A stretch of DNA of 64,000 nt from Clostridium cavendishii DSM 21758 (GTDB lineage: Bacteria; Bacillota; Clostridia; Clostridiales; Clostridiaceae): contig NZ_FQZB01000009.1 of assembly GCF_900141845.1 (NCBI RefSeq), positions 62,001-126,000 of the forward strand, in the 5' to 3' direction. Position numbers and translations under genes: made by a program. Within the stretch, counting starts at the first letter, position 1; every line of letters begins with the position of its first letter. Below are positions 55,803 to 64,000 of this stretch, one piece after another. Below the pieces are notes generated by a model. That model made no database searches, was not told the origin of the DNA, and worked only from the letters and a program-made list of their open reading frames with translations.

Positions 55803-56993
55803 TTAAAAAACTTCAAGATAGGCTTTTACACTTACATATATACTATTCTCTAGGACTTTACTTACAAACACATCAAAGACTTCTCCATTTACTATTTGTT
55901 TAGTTATATTATCACTTATATTTTTTATATATTCAGTAAATGGTAATTTAAACTCTTCGCTAAAGATAGGCGCTTGAATATTTTTAGTTGAATATGTTAA
56001 TTTAACCACTATAAATCCATTAACAACATTTCCTCCACCAACTATATATGGAATTCCATCCTTTATGCTTTCAGGACCTAAATATTTTTCTTCCTTTACT
56101 ATAACTAAGCTTCCATAATAATCATATATTTCACTAACTTCATCTTCATATGAATTATTTTTAAACATCCCACAAACTGAAAACTCCTTAATTGCAGAAT
56201 ATCCATAAAACACAATAGGTATATTTGACTCATATTTCTTTATCTCTAATTTTTCTAGTTCTTGCCTAAAGGATATTTTAGGTACTATCTTGCACCATGT
56301 GTCGGCGAATACTGTTACTCTTACAGAAAAATTGATAGTAAAATCTTTCTCTATATAAAATTCATCTGTTACTCCTAATTCAAAGCCTTCATTCCAAGAT
56401 TTCCATTCACTCTTAATATTGTTTATCCTTAAGCTTTCATCTACTAATACTGTATTCTTTGGAATATCAATATAAACTTTTATTAAAGATTTTACATTTC
56501 CTTTATATTTAACCTTACACATATATGATATTACTTGATTTACATTTACTTTTTTCTTATCACAAAACACTTGATTACTAAATTCATTCCATTTTACTTT
56601 TAAAATATATTTATTACTTAGAACTTCCTCTATTACTCTAATATCATTTTTCATATATTCATATGTTAGTTTAAATAATAAACTTTTACTCTGAATATTG
56701 CTTTCTGTTATAACCTGTGCTTTAAACTTTATTTCGATTTCCTTATTTTTATCTACATCCTTATAAAGTTTATTTAAATCAATTCCTTTTTGAATATTAA
56801 TATCCTTAAATTCTATGTTATTTATTCTTAAACTGTCATCAATAAATTTAATATGATCAAGGTCTCCAAAGCATATTTTTATATTAAGAAAATCAATATA
56901 TAGACTTTCTATGATTGCGCATATTTCAAACTCTTCATAATCATAAACTTCGTTACTAGAGGCTTTAACTAAAAACTTTATATCCCTGTCCAT
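55803..56993 (-). CDS. DUF11-like / SPOCS-like domain protein
   Basis: 396 aa, no signal peptide or membrane segment. Two N-terminal repeats related to DUF11 (about 8-120 and 150-265), each passing through a near-identical motif, DDSLRINNIEF and DESLRINNIKS. The C-terminal ~110 residues look like a SPOCS/DUF3794 module: GFIVVKLTYSTKNIQAP, then FKLPFTEYI and a final strand NSIYVSVKAYLEVF. SPOCS domains occur in spore coat morphogenetic proteins such as SpoVID/SafA, so a spore-envelope role is likely but unproven. ATG behind GGGAGG; overlaps the upstream gene by 16 bases. Confidence 0.75.
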   Translation of the reverse strand: MDRDIKFLVKASSNEVYDYEEFEICAIIESLYIDFLNIKICFGDLDHIKFIDDSLRINNIEFKDINIQKGIDLNKLYKDVDKNKEIEIKFKAQVITESNIQSKSLLFKLTYEYMKNDIRVIEEVLSNKYILKVKWNEFSNQVFCDKKKVNVNQVISYMCKVKYKGNVKSLIKVYIDIPKNTVLVDESLRINNIKSEWKSWNEGFELGVTDEFYIEKDFTINFSVRVTVFADTWCKIVPKISFRQELEKLEIKKYESNIPIVFYGYSAIKEFSVCGMFKNNSYEDEVSEIYDYYGSLVIVKEEKYLGPESIKDGIPYIVGGGNVVNGFIVVKLTYSTKNIQAPIFSEEFKLPFTEYIKNISDNITKQIVNGEVFDVFVSKVLENSIYVSVKAYLEVF

Positions 56994-58000
56994 TTTTCAC
57001 TGCCTCCCATAAAGCCTTCACCATATATATAAGCTTCTAATTTAACAAATGAAAAATATACGCTTCTTATGATTAGATATCTTTTATTAAAACTGTATAT
57101 ATTGCTATCTAATGTATAAAAACAAACATTATTTTTATTTATCTTCTCTATATTATTACCCTTAGAAAAAGATATTGTTAATGGTCTTAAGAGATTTTTA
57201 ATTAAATATTCTTCGTTACAATCATAGGTTTCGTATTTTATACTATATATCATAAATCCATCTATACAAACTTTGTTTGAAAGATTTAACTCTCCATCAT
57301 AATTAATATAATCACTTAAATATTGATTTCTTATATTTCTTATAGAAATAATATTTTCACAATTATTAAAACTAATAATTTTCTTTAATCTGCCTTTAAA
57401 GCTATTTAAATCTATTAAAAATATATCTGTATACAGTTTTAAAAACTCAGTTTTTTCCTTACTTAACGAATTAAGTTCATCTATTGAAATTACTCCACTC
57501 ACTTCTTCATATATAGTTTCCTTCTCTTCTACTAAATAACTATTTTCTGAATAACCAGTAGATATTATAATCTTACATATTCCATCTATATATTCATCTT
57601 TAATAATATCTATACTGGAGCTTTCAACAAATGTATAGAATTTATATCTATTACTAAAATTATTTTGATTTACATATATAATAACTGAAAACGGACTATA
57701 CCATTCATAATTATACAACTGTTCACAATTTTCTTTAGTAGTATAATTTATGTTATAACAAACTAATCCATCAACTAGTATGCCTTTCTTAATTTCAATG
57801 AAACTTTTTGCTTCCCTAGCATTTGGCACGATAATATTTTTTGTTTTTAAAATTTTAATATTAATACTTTTTTTTCTTATTTGATTAATATTTTTTACCG
57901 CAATTCTACTTATATTTTTAAAATCAGTATAACCTATAGAATCTTTTAATATCTCATTAAACTCTGATAAGTTATAAAAATTGCTCTTTACTGCATACAA
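56978..58000 (-). CDS. Protein with two SPOCS-like domains
   Basis: 340 aa from a TTG start eight bases after GGAGG; an ATG five codons upstream and a longer frame (to 58105) lack a ribosome binding site. Two SPOCS/DUF3794-like repeats: residues about 40-155 (GILVDGLVCYNINYT...WYSPFSVIIYV) and about 195-330 (VCIDGFMIYSIKYETYD, PLTISFSKG). The pattern v-D/dG-x-yxIxY-x(n)-Pfxxxi recurs in both. No signal peptide, so probably a cytoplasmic, mother-cell-assembled coat-like protein. Partner gene overlaps its 3' end. Confidence 0.72.
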   Translation of the reverse strand: MYAVKSNFYNLSEFNEILKDSIGYTDFKNISRIAVKNINQIRKKSINIKILKTKNIIVPNAREAKSFIEIKKGILVDGLVCYNINYTTKENCEQLYNYEWYSPFSVIIYVNQNNFSNRYKFYTFVESSSIDIIKDEYIDGICKIIISTGYSENSYLVEEKETIYEEVSGVISIDELNSLSKEKTEFLKLYTDIFLIDLNSFKGRLKKIISFNNCENIISIRNIRNQYLSDYINYDGELNLSNKVCIDGFMIYSIKYETYDCNEEYLIKNLLRPLTISFSKGNNIEKINKNNVCFYTLDSNIYSFNKRYLIIRSVYFSFVKLEAYIYGEGFMGGSEKWTGI

Positions 58001-58032
58001 ATACTTTGCCTCCATAATATTATTACTATATA

Positions 58033-58062
58033 TATGTATGTTAAATATTATTGCTATAATAC
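58033..58062 (-). promoter_or_regulatory. Candidate sigma-E-like promoter of the SPOCS-like unit
   Basis: -10 CATACATA (58033-58040) and -35 GTATTA (58057-58062), spacer 16. Resembles mother-cell sigma-E promoters (CATACA-type -10), but the region is AT-rich, so the match is tentative. Transcription would start about 30 bases before the TTG. Confidence 0.35.
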
Positions 58063-58094
58063 AAAAAGTACGACATATTATTATGTCATACTTT
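58063..58094 (-). terminator. Rho-independent terminator of the fab-acc operon
   Basis: Stem AAAGTATGACATA / TATGTCGTACTTT (58065-58094), overlapping the accA stop, followed by TTG. It separates the fatty acid operon from the SPOCS-like genes. Confidence 0.82.
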
Positions 58095-58911
58095 AAAGAT
58101 TGCACTGTATGCTTCTAAATTTATTATATCTATCATTAAGCAAATCATTTATTTCCTTAACTTTTAATTCTCCTATTATTAACATAAGTTCTTTTTTAAG
58201 CGTAAGAGCCATCCTTTGCGGATTTTTATGTGCTCCACCAAATGGTTCCTTTATAACCTTATCTATAACTTTAAAATCCTTTAAATTCTGGGCTGTAAGC
58301 TTCATAACTTCAGCAGCTTCTTTTGCTCTGGAAGAGTCTTTCCACAAAATTGCTGCAAACCCTTCTGGAGTTAAAACCGAATATATAGAATGTTCTAACA
58401 TAAGTACTTTATCACCTACTGCTAGAGCTAAAGCTCCACCACTCCCACCCTCTCCTATAATAACAGATATTATTGGGACTTTAATTCCCATCATTTCTAC
58501 TAAGTTTTGCGCAATTGCTTGCCCCTGTCCTCTTTCCTCAGCACCAACTCCACAAAAAGCACCTGGAGTGTCAACCAAACATATTATAGGTCTATTAAAT
58601 TTTTCAGCTTGTTTCATTAATCTAAGAGCTTTTCTATACCCTTCCGGATGTGGCATACCAAAGTTTCTCATTATATTTTCCTTAGTATTTTCACCTTTAA
58701 CAATAGCTATTACTGTAACACTTACCCCATCTAAACTAGCTATTCCACCTACTATAGCTTTATCATCTCTAAAATTTCTGTCTCCATGAAACTCAATAAA
58801 ATCATCAAAAATATTATTTATATAAAACTTTCCAGTAGGTCTTTCATTTAGTCTAGCAGTTTTTACTTTCTCCCATGTATTCAAGGTATTAATAAGTTCT
58901 CTTGCCATCAT
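58093..58911 (-). CDS. accA: Acetyl-CoA carboxylase carboxyltransferase subunit alpha
   Basis: Carboxyltransferase half that transfers CO2 from biotin to acetyl-CoA. 272 aa. Motifs RPIICLVDTPGAFCGVGAEE and GEGGSGGALALAVGD. Two adjacent ATGs overlap the accD stop (58911 and 58908); spacing from GAGGTG favours the second, which would remove one residue. Last gene of the operon. Confidence 0.96.
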   Translation of the reverse strand: MMARELINTLNTWEKVKTARLNERPTGKFYINNIFDDFIEFHGDRNFRDDKAIVGGIASLDGVSVTVIAIVKGENTKENIMRNFGMPHPEGYRKALRLMKQAEKFNRPIICLVDTPGAFCGVGAEERGQGQAIAQNLVEMMGIKVPIISVIIGEGGSGGALALAVGDKVLMLEHSIYSVLTPEGFAAILWKDSSRAKEAAEVMKLTAQNLKDFKVIDKVIKEPFGGAHKNPQRMALTLKKELMLIIGELKVKEINDLLNDRYNKFRSIQCNL

Positions 58912-59777
58912 CTCACCTCATGTAACTGTAAAATCTTATATAATGTTTTTTTCATTTCACGTCTATCAACTATTTTATCAATAAACCCTTTTTCTAAAAG
59001 AAATTCTGCTGTTTGAAATCCATCTGGCAAATTTTCATTTATTGTTTTTTCAATAACCCTTCTTCCTGCAAAACCTATAAGTGCTTTAGGCTCACTTATT
59101 ATTATATCGCCTTCCATAGCAAAGCTTGCAGTAACTCCACCAGTTGTTGGATCTGTAATTACGGTTATATATAACAGGTTAGCCTCGCCATGTCTATAAA
59201 TAGCTCCACTTATTTTAGCCATTTGCATAAGTGAAAATATTCCTTCTTGCATTCTAGCTCCACCTGATGTTGTAAAAATTATTAATGGCAACTTATTTGC
59301 TGTAGCGTATTCTATAGCCCTTGTTATTTTTTCACCAACAGCTGTCCCCATACTTCCCATCATAAAATTAGAATCCATAATACAAGCTACAGTTTTAATA
59401 TTATTTATTAATCCTTCGCCTGTTACAACAGCTTCTTTTAGCTCAGTTTTTATCCTTATACCTATTAGTTTTTCATTATATCCTTTAAAATCCAAAGGAT
59501 TCTTACCTACTAAATCAATATCAAACTCTTTAAAAGTATCTGTATCAAAAACATATTCTACTCTTTCTACTGCACCAATTCTAAAATGATATCCACAATT
59601 TTGACATACCTTTAAATTTGAATTCAAATCTTCTGTATATATTATAGTCCCACAATTTTCACACTTACTCCACATTCCAGTAGGTATATTAGGTTTTTCC
59701 TCTTCCTTACTTATTTCTTCAAGAGGCATACTACTTATAGTAAAGTATTTTCTTTTATTTAATAAATCCTTAAGCAT
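58908..59777 (-). CDS. accD: Acetyl-CoA carboxylase carboxyltransferase subunit beta
   Basis: 289 aa. Zinc ribbon CENC ... CQNC (about 37-59), then the carboxyltransferase domain with LIIFTTSGGARMQEG and SFAMEGDIIISEPKALIGFAG. Start overlaps the accC stop (TAATG) with a weak GGTGAATAA ribosome binding site, implying translational coupling. Confidence 0.96.
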   Translation of the reverse strand: MLKDLLNKRKYFTISSMPLEEISKEEEKPNIPTGMWSKCENCGTIIYTEDLNSNLKVCQNCGYHFRIGAVERVEYVFDTDTFKEFDIDLVGKNPLDFKGYNEKLIGIRIKTELKEAVVTGEGLINNIKTVACIMDSNFMMGSMGTAVGEKITRAIEYATANKLPLIIFTTSGGARMQEGIFSLMQMAKISGAIYRHGEANLLYITVITDPTTGGVTASFAMEGDIIISEPKALIGFAGRRVIEKTINENLPDGFQTAEFLLEKGFIDKIVDRREMKKTLYKILQLHEVR

Positions 59778-61123
59778 TATTTATTCACCAACTTATCCTT
59801 TAAAAATGAAGTGTCATAATCTCCTTTTTTAAATTCTTTGCTGTTTAGTATTTTAAAATGTAAGTCTATATTTGTAACAATACCATCTACAACAAATTCA
59901 TCTAAAGCTCTCTGCATCTTCATTATAGCTTCATCCCTTGTACTTCCATGTACAATAAGCTTTCCTATCATTGAATCATAACAATGTGGTATCTTATACC
60001 CTGCATATATAGCACTATCCAATCTTACACCAAAACCACCTGGAAAATTTACATCCTCAATGAGACCAGGGCATGGTCTAAAATCATTACTAGGATCTTC
60101 AGCATTTATTCTACATTCAATAGCATGGCCTTTTATCCTCAAATCTTCTTGTATAATATCAAGCTTATCTCCATTTGCAATTTTAATTTGCTCTTTTATC
60201 AAATCTATACCTGTAATCATTTCAGTAATAGGATGTTCAACTTGTATTCTAGTATTCATTTCCATAAAATAAAACTCTTTATTTTTATCTACTAAAAATT
60301 CAATTGTTCCTGCATTTGCATAATTAACAGCTTTTGCAGCCCTTTTTGCAACCTCTCCCATATTACTTCTTACTTCTTCTGATAAGAAACTTGATGGAGC
60401 CTCTTCCATAACTTTTTGATTTCTTCTTTGAACTGAACAATCTCTTTCAAATAAATGAATTACATTACCATGCTCGTCTGAAAGTATTTGAAACTCTATA
60501 TGCTTTGGATTTTCTATAAATTTTTCAATATATATTGTATCATCACCAAAATTAACTTTAGCCTCACTTCTAGCTGTACTATATCCATTTAAAAATTCTT
60601 CCGTATTATAAGCTATTCTTATACCTTTACCACCACCGCCAGCCGCAGCTTTTATCATGACAGGAAAACCTATTTCTTTTGCTATTTCTAACCCCTGCTC
60701 TTCTGAAACTATTTCACCCTCAAACCCTGGAACTACAGGAACATTAGCATCTTTCATAACTTCTCTAGCCCTTGCCTTATTTCCCATAAGCTCTATAGCC
60801 TTATAATCTGGACCTATAAATTTTATATTACATTCTTTGCACATTTTAGCAAACTTACTGTTTTCAGATAAAAAACCAAAGCCTGGATGAATAGCTTCTG
60901 CACCGGTTAATACACAGGCACTTAAAATATTTTGTATATTTAAATAACTATCTTTTGATTTATATGGTCCTATACAAACACTTTCATCTGCTAGTTTTAC
61001 ATGAAGGGCATCTCTATCTATTTCTGAATAAACTGCAACTGTACTAATACCCATCTCTCTACAAGCTCTTATTATTCTAACAGCTATTTCTCCTCTATTG
61101 GCAATTAATATCTTTTTAAACAT
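59777..61123 (-). CDS. accC: Acetyl-CoA carboxylase, biotin carboxylase subunit
   Basis: ATP-grasp enzyme that carboxylates the biotin of AccB. 448 aa. MFKKILIANRGEIAVRIIRA start, glycine-rich ATP loop KAAAGGGGKGIR, and catalytic EMNTRIQVEHPITE. Start ATG close behind AGGTGAT. Confidence 0.97.
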   Translation of the reverse strand: MFKKILIANRGEIAVRIIRACREMGISTVAVYSEIDRDALHVKLADESVCIGPYKSKDSYLNIQNILSACVLTGAEAIHPGFGFLSENSKFAKMCKECNIKFIGPDYKAIELMGNKARAREVMKDANVPVVPGFEGEIVSEEQGLEIAKEIGFPVMIKAAAGGGGKGIRIAYNTEEFLNGYSTARSEAKVNFGDDTIYIEKFIENPKHIEFQILSDEHGNVIHLFERDCSVQRRNQKVMEEAPSSFLSEEVRSNMGEVAKRAAKAVNYANAGTIEFLVDKNKEFYFMEMNTRIQVEHPITEMITGIDLIKEQIKIANGDKLDIIQEDLRIKGHAIECRINAEDPSNDFRPCPGLIEDVNFPGGFGVRLDSAIYAGYKIPHCYDSMIGKLIVHGSTRDEAIMKMQRALDEFVVDGIVTNIDLHFKILNSKEFKKGDYDTSFLKDKLVNK

Positions 61124-61131
61124 GTTATCAC

Positions 61132-61554
61132 CTAACCTATAGCAAATAAAATTTCTCCTTCTAAGGCCTTCTGGCCATCTACTGTAGCTATAGCCTTTCC
61201 AATTCCAATTTTGCCTTTAAGTCTAATTATTTCAACTTCAAGTTTCAATACATCTCCTGGAATAACTTTTCTTTTGATTTTAAGCTTATCTATTCCTGCT
61301 AGATATCCTGTTTTACCTTTAAACTCATCCTTTGAAAGCATAGCTACTGCTCCAACTTGAGCTAAAGCCTCTATTATAAGCACACCTGGCATTACTGGTT
61401 CATTCGGAAAATGTCCTTGAAAAAAGGGCTCATTTATTGTTACATTTTTATATCCTACAGCTTTAATACCTGGCTCCAATTCTTCTACTTTATCTACTAA
61501 TAGAAATGGATATCTATGAGGTAAGATTTCTTTAATTTCTTTAATATTTAACAT
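61132..61554 (-). CDS. fabZ: 3-hydroxyacyl-ACP dehydratase FabZ
   Basis: Hot-dog fold dehydratase, 140 aa. Catalytic His48 in FFQGHFPNEPVMPG and Glu62 in IIEALAQ. Ribosome binding site AGGAGGG lies inside the end of accB, three bases before the accB stop, coupling the two. Confidence 0.96.
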   Translation of the reverse strand: MLNIKEIKEILPHRYPFLLVDKVEELEPGIKAVGYKNVTINEPFFQGHFPNEPVMPGVLIIEALAQVGAVAMLSKDEFKGKTGYLAGIDKLKIKRKVIPGDVLKLEVEIIRLKGKIGIGKAIATVDGQKALEGEILFAIG

Positions 61555-61557
61555 ACT

Positions 61558-62040
61558 CTACGCCCTCCTAATTTTAAATAATGGTGCTCCATATTCAACC
61601 ATGTCTTCATTGTTAACCATTATTTCTACTATTTCTCCATCTACATCACTTTCTATTTCATTCATGAGCTTCATAGCTTCTATTATGCAAAGAACTTGAC
61701 CTTTTTTAATCTTAGATCCAATTTCTACAAATGCAGGTTTATCAGGCGCTGCTGATTTATAAAAACTACCTACTATAGGAGCCTTTACAACCACTATATC
61801 TTTATCATCAATTAGTTCTTCTTTTATATCTATCTCTTCTCTTATAGTTTCTGTTTTTTTATTAGACAGTACCACTTCTTCTACAACTTCAGTCTCTCTT
61901 TTTAATTCATTTGTTTCATTATTATTTCTTGTTAGTGATTTATCCATTTTTATAAATCCATCACCTATTTTAACTTCAAAATAAGCTATATTCGATTCAT
62001 TTATCTTATCTATAAGAGCTTTAATTTCTTTTATATCCAT
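61558..62040 (-). CDS. accB: Biotin carboxyl carrier protein of acetyl-CoA carboxylase
   Basis: 160 aa. N-terminal helical region, a Glu/Lys-rich linker (about 40-80) and the C-terminal biotinyl domain with the biotin attachment site EAMKLMNE (Lys124). Behind AGGTGATTT. Confidence 0.95.
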   Translation of the reverse strand: MDIKEIKALIDKINESNIAYFEVKIGDGFIKMDKSLTRNNNETNELKRETEVVEEVVLSNKKTETIREEIDIKEELIDDKDIVVVKAPIVGSFYKSAAPDKPAFVEIGSKIKKGQVLCIIEAMKLMNEIESDVDGEIVEIMVNNEDMVEYGAPLFKIRRA

Positions 62041-62049
62041 TTAAATCAC

Positions 62050-63285
62050 CTATTCCCATTTTTTAAATACTAAAGTAGCATTATGTCCTCCAAAACCTAA
62101 TGAGTTTGAAAGTGCATATTTAATCCTCTGTTTTCTCCCTTCATTTGGAACATAATCTAAATCACAATCTTCATCTCTAACCTTAAGACCTATCGTTGGT
62201 GGTACAAAACCTTCTTCTAAAGCCTTTATGCATATAACTGCTTCAATAGCTCCTGCTGCTCCAAGTAAATGTCCTGTCATAGATTTAGTTGATGAAACTG
62301 GCACCTTATAAGCATATTCATTAAATACCTTTTTTATTGCTATAGTTTCAAATTTATCATTATATGGTGTACTTGTTCCGTGTGGATTTATATATGATAT
62401 TTCTTCTTTATCTATATTTGCTTCATTTATAGCCATTAACATAGCTCTAGCAGCCCCATCACCTTCTGGATCTGGAGATGTTACATGATAAGCATCACAG
62501 GTAGCACCATAACCTACAATTTCTCCATATATCTTAGCACCCCTATTAAGCGCATGCTCTAAACTTTCTAAAACTAATATTCCAGCACCTTCGCCAATAA
62601 CAAATCCATTTCTTTCCTTATCAAAAGGTATTGAACTTCTATTTATATCATTACTTGGATTAAGGGCTTTCAAATTACTAAAACCAGCTACTCCTATTTT
62701 AGTAATAGGTGCTTCTGCTCCACCAGCTAACATTATATCAGTATACCCATGCTTAATGTTTCTAAACGCCTCACCTATAGAATTAGTTCCAGCGGCACAA
62801 GCTGTAACTACTGATGTACTTAATCCTTTAGCACCATACTTAATAGCTAAATTTCCTGATGCCATATTTATTATTGTCATTGGAATAAAAAATGGAGATA
62901 TTCTCCTTGGCCCCTTTGAAAACAATTTTTCATATTCAGCTTCCATAGTAGAAAATCCACCTATACCTGAACCTACAATAACCCCAAATCTATTTTTATT
63001 AATTTTATCTAAATCTAAATTTGAATCTTTTATAGCCTCATCTGCTGCTGCATAAGCAAAGTGGCAAAATCTATCAAGTCTTTTAGCTTCTTTCTTATCA
63101 AAATACTTATCTACACTAAAGCCTTTTACTTCTGCTGCTATTTTTACATCAAAACCCTCAGTATCAAATAGGCTAATATAATCAACTCCGCACTTTCCAG
63201 ATTTTATATTGTTCCAAAAACTATAAACATCATTTCCTACAGGAGTCACAGCTCCCATTCCTGTAATAACTACTCTATTTATCAT
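62050..63285 (-). CDS. fabF: Beta-ketoacyl-ACP synthase II
   Basis: Elongation condensing enzyme, 411 aa. Catalytic triad Cys163 (VVTACAAGTNS), His in NPHGTSTPYND and His in SMTGHLLGAAG. RBS GGTGGTGAT. Confidence 0.97.
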   Translation of the reverse strand: MINRVVITGMGAVTPVGNDVYSFWNNIKSGKCGVDYISLFDTEGFDVKIAAEVKGFSVDKYFDKKEAKRLDRFCHFAYAAADEAIKDSNLDLDKINKNRFGVIVGSGIGGFSTMEAEYEKLFSKGPRRISPFFIPMTIINMASGNLAIKYGAKGLSTSVVTACAAGTNSIGEAFRNIKHGYTDIMLAGGAEAPITKIGVAGFSNLKALNPSNDINRSSIPFDKERNGFVIGEGAGILVLESLEHALNRGAKIYGEIVGYGATCDAYHVTSPDPEGDGAARAMLMAINEANIDKEEISYINPHGTSTPYNDKFETIAIKKVFNEYAYKVPVSSTKSMTGHLLGAAGAIEAVICIKALEEGFVPPTIGLKVRDEDCDLDYVPNEGRKQRIKYALSNSLGFGGHNATLVFKKWE

Positions 63286-63297
63286 AAAATCACCACC

Positions 63298-64000
63298 TTA
63301 CATTACCATTCCACCATCTATATTTATAACTTGACCTGTTATATAATCTGATGCGTCACTTACTAAAAACCCTACAACTTCAGCTACATCTTTAGTTGTT
63401 CCAATTCTCTTTAAAGGTATTGAAGTTTGTATTACTTCTTTAGCCTTTTCTGACAATTCCTTAGTCATATCAGTATCAATAAATCCAGGCGCCACAGCAT
63501 TTACATTTATTCCTCTTGAACCAAGCTCTTTTGCTAATGATTTTGTCATTCCTATAACTCCAGCCTTTGAAGCCGCATAATTAACTTGACCTGCATTTCC
63601 AATTAACCCTATCACTGATGAAATATTTACTATTTTACCATGTCTTTGTTTTATCATTATAGGACTTACACTCTTTAAACAATTAAAAGTACCCTTTAGA
63701 TTAACTTCTATAACATTATCAAAATCTTCTTCTTTCATTCTTAGTATTAAACCATCTCTAGTTATCCCTGCATTATTAACTAATACATCTATAGTTCCAA
63801 AATACTCTTTAGCTTTTTCTATTAATTCTCTGGCCTCTACAACTTTACTTATATCACCTTTTACTATAAGTGATTTAACTCCCAAAGCCTCTACCTCAGC
63901 TTTTAATGTTTCAGCTTCACTATCCTTACTTCTATAATTTATGACTATATTAAATCCTAAACTTGCTAGTTTTAAAGCTATAGCTCTCCCTATTCCTCTA
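63298..64000 (-). CDS. fabG: 3-oxoacyl-ACP reductase FabG (partial, N-terminus outside window)
   Basis: Short-chain dehydrogenase. The frame continues to the right edge (RGIGRAIALKLASLGFN part of the NAD(P)H motif is visible), so an ATG at 63885 is internal and not the start. Contains NNAGITRD, catalytic Ser in NISSVIGL and YAASKAG with Tyr and Lys. About 234 codons are visible. First visible gene of the operon. Confidence 0.96.
   Translation of the reverse strand, partial: RGIGRAIALKLASLGFNIVINYRSKDSEAETLKAEVEALGVKSLIVKGDISKVVEARELIEKAKEYFGTIDVLVNNAGITRDGLILRMKEEDFDNVIEVNLKGTFNCLKSVSPIMIKQRHGKIVNISSVIGLIGNAGQVNYAASKAGVIGMTKSLAKELGSRGINVNAVAPGFIDTDMTKELSEKAKEVIQTSIPLKRIGTTKDVAEVVGFLVSDASDYITGQVINIDGGMVM

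Noticed and set aside
58001..58105. Longer start for the two-SPOCS-domain gene with a hydrophobic N-terminus (possible signal peptide)
   Set aside because: The extended frame overlaps the fab-acc terminator and the candidate promoter, and no ribosome binding site precedes it; GGAGG points to the TTG at 58000.
58100..58789. Plus-strand open frame of 229 codons opposite accA
   Set aside because: The longest antisense frame, but it is the complement of a well-conserved accA and its composition is typical of a shadow.

Overview
The window is an AT-rich stretch of chromosome from an endospore-forming, low-GC Firmicute, most likely Clostridium sensu stricto. The support is sigE, sigG, sigK, spoIIGA, spoIVA, a YlmC/YmxH protein and SPOCS-type proteins, a NifS/NifU iron-sulfur module, an alaS T-box and strong GGAGG/GGTGAT ribosome binding sites. 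I cannot name the species. Every gene I accept lies on the minus strand, so the window reads from right (64 kb) to left. It holds no tRNA, rRNA, CRISPR array, insertion sequence or prophage.

Layout in transcription order. 64000-58093: fabG (cut by the edge)-fabF-accB-fabZ-accC-accD-accA, fatty acid initiation and elongation. 58000-55803: a separate unit of two overlapping SPOCS-like genes. 55548-50940: rarA, then an IscR-like Rrf2 regulator-nifS-nifU-mnmA (Fe-S assembly and tRNA thiolation). 50722-49207: a PRC-barrel protein and an AI-2E-type permease. 49196-40573: alaS behind a T-box, then ireB-ruvX-DUF1292-fur-rnjA-ylbF and typA. 40492-36957: mltG-trmR-like-U32 peptidase-udk (cell wall and tRNA U34 modification). 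36900-31848: a transpeptidase PBP, sigK (uninterrupted), pilT, a GT2 glycosyltransferase. 31699-25824: ftsA-like, ftsZ, spoIIGA-sigE-sigG, ylmC/ymxH, nrdR, the division-to-sporulation region. 25665-17569: pgeF-phoP-phoR, then pstS-pstC-pstA-pstB-phoU. 17346-12107: DUF512 radical SAM-der-gpsA, then spoIVA. 11934-9930: tpx, a small membrane protein, asparaginase. 9810-1: yicC-remA-gmk-rpoZ-coaBC-priA-def-fmt-Zn peptidase-rsmB-rlmN (cut by the edge).

Most genes are housekeeping. The less routine content is in the non-coding sequence and in a few poorly characterised genes: a long hairpin at the sigG ribosome binding site; a spoIIG-type promoter with an overlapping 0A box and a 21-bp spacer; a perfect 14-bp inverted repeat on the tpx promoter; a hairpin that seems to bridge a distant Shine-Dalgarno to the ireB start; a terminator whose 3' arm carries the ribosome binding site of the next gene (PBP); a frameshifted gene remnant near 22.2 kb; and the SPOCS-like gene pair. 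I see no clearly new multi-gene system; the SPOCS-like pair is the closest candidate.
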